DNA of 38,431 nucleotides. Origin: Candidatus Onthousia faecavium. GTDB lineage: Bacteria > Bacillota_I > Bacilli_A > RF39 > UBA660. Both the position numbers and the translations under genes were made by a program. The stretch lies in contig DVIS01000014.1 in assembly GCA_018711135.1 (NCBI GenBank), positions 1 through 38,431 of the forward strand. Direction: 5' to 3'. The notes under the pieces were generated by a model. It did not search any database, was not told where the DNA came from, and saw only the letters and a list, made by a program, of their open reading frames with translations. Below, piece after piece: positions 33,306 to 38,431 of the stretch (its first letter is position 1; each line of letters begins with the position of its first letter).

Positions 33306-34691
33306 ATGAGTACCAAAAAAAATTGTAGTCCAAAATTTGTTGAATATATGAATTTTATTGTTAATCATCCAAATTATAAGGGTTTAGCCATTAATAAAAC
33401 TGATGATTCTTATGGTTGGGTAACTACTAAAAAAAGCGATATAGGAAAAAGGCGATTGGAATGGGCTAATAAAAAAGCTAAAGAATTAAATATTAAGCAA
33501 AAACCTGGATATTTAAGAAAAGTAATGTTTAAAGTTCATCCAACCAAAATGAAACCATGCCAAATATGTGGGAAAGTTTTATCTCTCAATTATATCTACC
33601 TAAATAAACCGTTTGTTAATTTACTTAATAAAAAATTTAATTATAATTTCAATGAATTAGATTCTATTTATGATGTTGCTGATATTTTAAAAAGGAAAGG
33701 TGTTAACGAAGATTTAATAAAAAAATATTTCATTTCCTTATTCAAATTAAATAATGATTGTGATAATTCAATGGATATTATAATAAAAGAATGTATACAA
33801 AAATGCTCCGATGGCTTTTCAAAATATTTAGGTCCTGGGGCTATGTCTAATTTTCCAGATAGATTTGATGGATTCCATAGCTATAATAGATGTTGTAGAA
33901 GTAAAGAAGATACTGGTCGCTCTAAAGAAAATTTAAGTACTTATAATAAAGATAGAAGAGCATATGAGTATTGGAGTGACGGAAATATTTTTGCTGCTAA
34001 CAAGTTTATGAAATCAAATTTTTTCAGGGGAACAAGTGCAGATCATATTGGCCCAATTTCTCTTGGCTTTATACACGATCCACGGCAATTAAGAAAATTA
34101 AATAAAAAAGATAATTCTGCAAAGAGAGATAGACTTCAATATAATGATATTATTGAATTAGAAAAGATTGAAGATATAAATAATATTTGTGTTATAAATT
34201 GGTACTCTGATTTAATTTGGGAGTTTATTAAGAAAAATTTAGATAAGTCTTCTGATCTAGAGTTATTTAGAAAAATGTTAAAAACAAATCTTCATTACTA
34301 TATGGAATTATTATGGCATATAATTAATAAATGTAACGATAAAGGAATAAAATTTTTAACTAAAAAATTTCTAGAACCTAAGTATAGAGATTTTAAATTT
34401 GATTATGAATTTAATAATTTAGGGCAAATAATTAACAAATACCCTAGACATGAAACAGATGCTTCTCATAAAGAATTTGATAGATTTGTTAGAATATCTT
34501 TTGAATCAGTAAAAAAATTCCATGAAAAAGAAAACAGAAAAACAAATATAAAATTTAGTCCTGAACAAATGGTTACTGTTAATTTGATATGTGAAATGAT
34601 TAATGATGATAATAATGACGAATTAATATTTGATGTAATGAAAGAATTTGTATCAAGCATTGAATTAAATATAATTAAAGCCAAGGAATAA
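33306..34691 (+). CDS. Alw26I/Eco31I/Esp3I-family type IIS restriction endonuclease
   Basis: A 461-residue protein matching the HNH-type type IIS enzymes of the Alw26I/Eco31I/Esp3I group, which recognise sites with a GTCTC core and cut a few bases to one side. Seen: KPCQICGK zinc pair (C85, C88), the family block FHSYNRCCRSKEDTGRSKEN (190-209), YNKDRRAYEYWSDGN, and the HNH region SADHIGPISLGFIHDPRQL with Asp246/His247, then Asn270 in KKDNSAKRDRL. Eco31I is an established HNH enzyme. ATG 33306 has GGTG 6 nt upstream; the open frame extends upstream to TTG 33294, which is not needed. It converges on its methyltransferase gene. Recognition of a GTCTC-like site is inferred from the family. Confidence 0.85.
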   Translation: MSTKKNCSPKFVEYMNFIVNHPNYKGLAINKTDDSYGWVTTKKSDIGKRRLEWANKKAKELNIKQKPGYLRKVMFKVHPTKMKPCQICGKVLSLNYIYLNKPFVNLLNKKFNYNFNELDSIYDVADILKRKGVNEDLIKKYFISLFKLNNDCDNSMDIIIKECIQKCSDGFSKYLGPGAMSNFPDRFDGFHSYNRCCRSKEDTGRSKENLSTYNKDRRAYEYWSDGNIFAANKFMKSNFFRGTSADHIGPISLGFIHDPRQLRKLNKKDNSAKRDRLQYNDIIELEKIEDINNICVINWYSDLIWEFIKKNLDKSSDLELFRKMLKTNLHYYMELLWHIINKCNDKGIKFLTKKFLEPKYRDFKFDYEFNNLGQIINKYPRHETDASHKEFDRFVRISFESVKKFHEKENRKTNIKFSPEQMVTVNLICEMINDDNNDELIFDVMKEFVSSIELNIIKAKE

Positions 34692-34711
34692 TAACTATTC
34701 CTTGGCCTTTT
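34680..34711. terminator. Bidirectional terminator between endonuclease and methyltransferase
   Basis: GCCAAGGAATA (34680-34690) pairs perfectly with TATTCCTTGGC (34696-34706), with T residues following on the plus strand. Both stop codons lie at or within the hairpin, a compact convergent RM layout. Confidence 0.85.
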
Positions 34712-37637
34712 TATATTCAGAAAGCAAATAATCTAAAAATTTATTATTTTTATAAGACTCAAATATATATTTTGCATTTTCGGAACATTCTATATTTTCT
34801 AAATCTTTAATTGCTTGATTAGCCGTTACCATATCTTCAGTTTTTGTAGTTGTTTTTATTGGAAATAATTCGCTCGGTTCTACTTGTAAATCATTCCTAA
34901 CTGCTATTATGATAACCCTTTTCCGTTTTTGAGGAACACCATATTCACTTGCGTTCAATAAGCGTCCCTCAACCTTATAATTCATTTCTTTATATAAACT
35001 TATAATTTGATTATAAATATTTCCATTTTGAAAGGTTAATAACCCTTCAACATTTTCCATGATAACTAATTTGGGATTTATTTTATTAACAATACAAATA
35101 TAGTGTTTAAACAATTGATTCCTGGGATCATCTATAAACCTTTTACCGGCTAATGAAAAGCCTTGACATGGAGGGCCACCACAAATAATATCAACATTAT
35201 TTTTACTTATATAGTTTATTATATTGCTTTTAGTTTCATCATTTGTTATGTCAGCGCATAACACATTTGATTGAGTATTGTTAATTTTAAAAGTAATACA
35301 TGCACTTTTATCAAAGTCACTTCCCATTACACATTTAATGCCTGCTTTTCTAAATCCAGATGTTAATCCTCCAGCTCCACAAAATAAATCTAGGCTTTTA
35401 TTCAAACCTGTTTTTTTTATGATTTGTTCTCCAATTGCTTTTCCCAATAATACTGGTACAGCATTTCCAACTTGCTTTAATAGTGAAGTTTTATTTCCAT
35501 AGAAATAATACGAATCATCAAAACTTTGAAATCTTGCTGCTTCTCTTACCGATATGACCCTATTATGTATTGGATGCACATAAGTTCCATTGCCAGGTCT
35601 ATTGAAATATGTAGTAATTGTATAGGATGGTTTATTATAATCAATTCTTCCATATAATGTTGTTCTCCCACCAGTTTTAGCTATCTTCTTTAATCTTTCT
35701 GATTTATTTACAGTTTCTATTGGAATATTTTTCCAATTTCCACCCTGCGGAACATTTTTGATCATTTCCAAATCCAAATCACTTAACTTAAAAGTAGTAT
35801 GATTTAAAATTTCATTTTTAAAAACTTTTTGATATTTAAAAATCAATCCAATTATAACTTCTCTTGTAAAATTATCTTTTATACCATATTTAAAAAGTAT
35901 ATTTTCAGCTGTATTTTGTTCTTTTAGTACCTCTAGGCATTCATTATAAGTAATGGCAGGTAATAAATTATGAAAATCATTATAGAAATCATTAATAACT
36001 GTATCTTTTATTTGAACACTTTTATTTAAGGCTTCATAATCATCTAAGGTAAGTTGAATATTTATTCCAAAAAGTTCTTCCACTAAATTATTAATTTTAA
36101 TTTTTTTTGATATATCATGATCTTTTAGCAGTTTTTTTGTGAGAGAACTAATTTTTTTTATTTGATTCCCTTCCAAAGGAATTGGAAACTCATCTATTTC
36201 ATAATTACTAATATGGTTATTTGAATTAAAAAACTTAAAAAACCAATTTATAATATTTGAGTTTAACAAACCTAGTAAATAATAAATATCAATATTATAG
36301 GAATTTTTTTCAATTGATATAAAATTACAAGAATTAGCTAGCACATGATTCTTGGGTATATATGCAAATTGAACTCTTTTTTCTTTTGAAATATTTGATA
36401 TTTGTTGACAAGCGATTCGCTCATTTACGATATAGTTTCTTTTAGGTGTTTTCTCAACAAAATTTTCATTGACAAAATCTATATCATCCAATAATTCATA
36501 ATATTCAGATATATTTCTTCCTCTAATTAAAGGATATTGTGTTTGTGTCGAACCAAATTCATCTTTATAAAGAGTTAAATCTAATTCTCCTCTATAATTA
36601 TTAATAAAATCTAAATTTTTAATTTTTGAAAAACTAGATAACTTAGTTAATATATACTCTTCATAATCATTTAACTTAAAAATAGAATTTCCATTTTGGA
36701 CTTTCAAAAGTAAATTAATATCCACTTTACAAATTTTATTTTCATTATTACGCATTAATATTTTTGTTGTTTTTTGATTTTTTTGAATCAACAGCGTACA
36801 TAAAGCTTGTTGTGCATCTAAATATTTATTATTTTCATCAAATGTATTAATGCTTACTATTTTGTGATTATCCAGTATATATTGTCTTAATTTTTCACAA
36901 GATTTATCTGAAAGAATAGTATTTGGAATGAGAAGATTAACGATTGCATCATCAGATGTATAATTACATAAGATCTCTTCCACAAATAATTTATAAATAT
37001 TTATAACTCCACTTGAAGCATAGAAAAATCTTTTCTTTGCATCACTGCTAATTTTAGAATAATAATCTTTATATTTCTTTGACAAATCTTTATTATTATA
37101 TTCTTTTGCATCAAACTTTAAATTTTTATATGGAGGATTGGTAATAACAATATCAAATTTTATATTGGTATATTTGTTTAGTGGTATGTATTCTTCATTT
37201 AAATTTGTAATATCATAATTCAAATAATCAAAAATATGACTATCAAAATATTTGTTATCTAAATTGTTTTTTAGTATTGTTACAGAAAATTGTTTCAGAT
37301 GTTCAATATAGAATTTTTTTGCGTCACTATTCACTTCACTTATATATATATTATTAATAATAGATACAATATCTTTGCTTTTATAATTATTATCTAGAAG
37401 ATATTTTAAAATTGCAAAAACAAATATTCCGGTACCATTACAAGGTTCTAATATTTTCATATTTATTAATTTACTACAATCAATTTGGTTAAACATTTCT
37501 TTAACCATTTTATATGCTAAATTAAAATCAGTATAAAAACTCCCCGTAACCCTTTTATATGAATAAGTTAATGTGGATTCATATTCTTTGCTATCGATTA
37601 TATAATTTTCAAAAAAAGTATCTTGGTTGTTTCTCAT
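34695..37637 (-). CDS. Bifunctional DNA methyltransferase: N6-adenine domain fused to a circularly permuted C5-cytosine domain
   Basis: ATG 37637 follows GAGGTG by 6 nt and gives 980 residues (numbering from it). Residues ~1-520 form an N6-adenine MTase: AdoMet motif LEPCNGTGIF (63-72), catalytic NPPY (167-170), and a target-recognition region near 340-490 typical of Eco57I/TaqI-like enzymes. From ~610 the protein is a C5-cytosine MTase with motif order changed: target region LDLEMIKNVPQGGNW (~621-635), motif IX (HPxxxR, VREAARFQSF, ~688-706), motif X QVGNAVP (722-728), then motif I DLFCGAGGLTSGF (750-762), PCQ with Cys824, ENV (861-863) and VIII QKRKRV (903-908). Both catalytic sites are intact. 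Alw26I-type systems are known to need adenine and cytosine methylation on opposite strands; here one polypeptide would do both. It pairs with the convergent endonuclease gene. Confidence 0.93.
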   Translation of the reverse strand: MRNNQDTFFENYIIDSKEYESTLTYSYKRVTGSFYTDFNLAYKMVKEMFNQIDCSKLINMKILEPCNGTGIFVFAILKYLLDNNYKSKDIVSIINNIYISEVNSDAKKFYIEHLKQFSVTILKNNLDNKYFDSHIFDYLNYDITNLNEEYIPLNKYTNIKFDIVITNPPYKNLKFDAKEYNNKDLSKKYKDYYSKISSDAKKRFFYASSGVINIYKLFVEEILCNYTSDDAIVNLLIPNTILSDKSCEKLRQYILDNHKIVSINTFDENNKYLDAQQALCTLLIQKNQKTTKILMRNNENKICKVDINLLLKVQNGNSIFKLNDYEEYILTKLSSFSKIKNLDFINNYRGELDLTLYKDEFGSTQTQYPLIRGRNISEYYELLDDIDFVNENFVEKTPKRNYIVNERIACQQISNISKEKRVQFAYIPKNHVLANSCNFISIEKNSYNIDIYYLLGLLNSNIINWFFKFFNSNNHISNYEIDEFPIPLEGNQIKKISSLTKKLLKDHDISKKIKINNLVEELFGINIQLTLDDYEALNKSVQIKDTVINDFYNDFHNLLPAITYNECLEVLKEQNTAENILFKYGIKDNFTREVIIGLIFKYQKVFKNEILNHTTFKLSDLDLEMIKNVPQGGNWKNIPIETVNKSERLKKIAKTGGRTTLYGRIDYNKPSYTITTYFNRPGNGTYVHPIHNRVISVREAARFQSFDDSYYFYGNKTSLLKQVGNAVPVLLGKAIGEQIIKKTGLNKSLDLFCGAGGLTSGFRKAGIKCVMGSDFDKSACITFKINNTQSNVLCADITNDETKSNIINYISKNNVDIICGGPPCQGFSLAGKRFIDDPRNQLFKHYICIVNKINPKLVIMENVEGLLTFQNGNIYNQIISLYKEMNYKVEGRLLNASEYGVPQKRKRVIIIAVRNDLQVEPSELFPIKTTTKTEDMVTANQAIKDLENIECSENAKYIFESYKNNKFLDYLLSEYKKAKE

Positions 37638-37650
37638 ATTTAACACCTCA

Positions 37651-37908
37651 TTATAATGTTATCACAAAAAGGCTTATCGAGACAAGAAAAATGAGACAAA
37701 ACTGAATCCTATTTAAAAGTATTGCAAATAATAAATATTGTTTATTAACTTCACTAATTTTTACAAAAAGTCCATATGTTAACATTAACCTTCTAAAAGC
37801 CAATACTATTAAATCATTTAATTGTTTAATTATATTAGAAAAATCTAGGGATTGGGTTCTCCCATCATAGGAAATTATAGCAAATTTCCAAGTGCTATAC
37901 ATTTCCAT
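37651..37908 (-). pseudogene. Possible remnant of an HsdS-like coiled-coil segment
   Basis: An 85-codon open frame upstream of the methyltransferase, without a ribosome site. The stretch SNIIKQLNDLIVLAFRRLML is reminiscent of the helix that ends type I specificity subunits (KQLDDLI-x-L-x-x-RKL). The rest is hydrophobic and unlike any family I know. It may equally be a chance frame in AT-rich DNA. If real it is the relic of a type I RM locus. Confidence 0.2.
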
Positions 37909-38056
37909 TGCTTGCTAATAACTTACATTTATAAAAATAAGCGATAACTTCTTCCCCATTGGGGAAAAAATCGGTAATTTTTTTGGAAATAAAAATACAA
38001 AAATTGGAAAGTTTTTTGAATGCTTTTCGGAATATAAAATGAGATAGTTTTGGTCA

Positions 38057-38084
38057 TTGATTTACCAACTTGCTATGTTAAAAT
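38057..38084 (+). promoter_or_regulatory. Promoter of the right-edge gene
   Basis: TTGATT (38057-38062), 16-bp spacer, TAAAAT (38079-38084) with TG at 38076-38077 as extended -10. Transcription would begin near 38091, about 90 nt before the start codon. Confidence 0.6.
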
Positions 38085-38133
38085 ATAGTAGAATAGCAAA
38101 AATTATAAAATTTAGTGAAACAAAGCAAATTTT

Positions 38134-38159
38134 GAGAAGTTCATGACTTCTCTTTTTTT
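38134..38159 (+). terminator. Intrinsic terminator inside the leader of the right-edge gene
   Basis: GAGAAGT - TCATG - ACTTCTC (38134-38152) followed by seven T (38153-38159), only 12 nt before the AGGAGG site. It lies after the promoter and before the gene, so it is positioned as a transcription attenuator. Confidence 0.8.
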
Positions 38160-38180
38160 ATTGTAAGAAAGGAGGATATA

Positions 38181-38431
38181 ATGGATAACTTTATTATGAT
38201 TCCTACAAGTTTAATTACTTTTAAGATGCCTAGAAGTGCAATGTTACTTCTAGGTATTTTATATTCTAATTCAAGGCAATTAGGTTATGCTTACGGAACG
38301 AATAAGTATTATGCTAAACAATTAAGTTGTTCTACTAGGACTATTACTAACCTATTAAAGTATTTAGTAAATAACAATTATATTACTATTGTTAATGGAA
38401 ATAGTTTTAAAAGAAAAATATATATTAGAAA
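38181..38431 (+). CDS. Winged-helix replication/regulator-type protein (partial, runs off the right edge)
   Basis: ATG 38181 follows AGGAGG by 5 nt; 83 codons are seen before the window ends. The protein begins MDNFIMIPTSLITFKMPRSA, followed by a helix-turn-helix: YYAKQLSCSTRTITNLLKYLVNNNYITIV, with beta-wing residues after it. This 'P-x-x-(L/I) ... (S/T)xRTITNxLKxLxxxxYI' layout is typical of the N-terminal domain of phage or plasmid replication initiators. The leader terminator is also common in front of replication genes. The gene could be the start of another mobile element, or a host regulator. Confidence 0.6.
   Translation, partial: MDNFIMIPTSLITFKMPRSAMLLLGILYSNSRQLGYAYGTNKYYAKQLSCSTRTITNLLKYLVNNNYITIVNGNSFKRKIYIR

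Noticed and set aside
29957-37908. CRISPR array or tRNA-linked integration site in the island
   Set aside because: No regularly spaced repeats with unique spacers and no tRNA gene were seen on either strand at or near the island edges.
37651-37908. Controller (C) protein for the RM system
   Set aside because: The open frame upstream of the methyltransferase has no helix-turn-helix and no ribosome site. No other small regulator gene lies within the RM locus.
37952-37966. Palindrome TTCCCC-ATT-GGGGAA between the island and the right-edge gene
   Set aside because: It is a good hairpin but is followed by A on the plus strand, so it is not a terminator in that direction. No gene ends nearby on the minus strand, and no partner copy was found to support an operator or att site.

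Overview
The window is strongly AT-rich chromosomal DNA from a Gram-positive, low-GC Bacillota. It uses the standard bacterial code (TGA is a stop, TGG is Trp). An endospore former is indicated by SpoIVA, a SpoVIF-type protein and an alpha/beta small acid-soluble spore protein, two of which have plausible sporulation-sigma promoters. The cysteine desulfurase-ThiI pair, PcrA/LigA and Der fit Bacilli or Erysipelotrichia-like gut lineages. I cannot name a species.

Layout. Positions 1-30 are the 5' tip of a 16S rRNA gene on the minus strand, preceded by a leader with a boxA-like element and three tandem near-consensus promoters (to ~370). A DUF402 gene and an IS200-type element follow; its TnpA is split by a frameshift on an A7 run. 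Next comes a minus-strand operon gpsA - VanZ/RDD membrane protein - DUF308 protein - 52-aa membrane peptide. Then come an Xre regulator, a membrane protein with a small upstream ORF, der with a 61-aa companion, spoVIF, a repeat-tailed membrane protein, a DUF2974 hydrolase and spoIVA. Positions 11.6-16.7 kb hold an unknown gene, engB, an NrnA-like DHH phosphoesterase and two tandem acetate kinase genes, then an unknown gene with a long leader. After ~700 bp of AT-rich DNA come a 571-aa triple-repeat protein and the SASP gene. Positions 19.5-29.6 kb hold thiI with its cysteine desulfurase, and an operon pcrA - unknown - two sugar-nucleotidyltransferase-like paralogues - ligA - anchored OB-fold-like protein.

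The accessory island (about 29.6-38.0 kb) is the most interesting part. It carries a type IIS restriction system: an Alw26I/Eco31I/Esp3I-like HNH nuclease (33306-34691) facing a single 980-residue methyltransferase (34695-37637). That protein fuses an N6-adenine MTase to a C5-cytosine MTase whose motifs are circularly permuted (IX-X before I-VIII). Beside it are two overlapping genes of unknown function, a four-TM 819-residue protein and a ~241-residue partner, which are a candidate uncharacterised defence module. Their leader contains a terminator-like hairpin. At the right edge a winged-helix/replication-type gene begins, also behind a leader terminator.

How the parts fit: housekeeping genes for ribosome assembly (der, engB), lipid precursor supply (gpsA), DNA repair/replication (pcrA, ligA), tRNA thiolation (thiI and desulfurase) and acetate metabolism are interleaved with sporulation genes. 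The right-hand third is horizontally acquired-looking defence DNA. All functions are assigned from sequence motifs read by eye; no database search was run.
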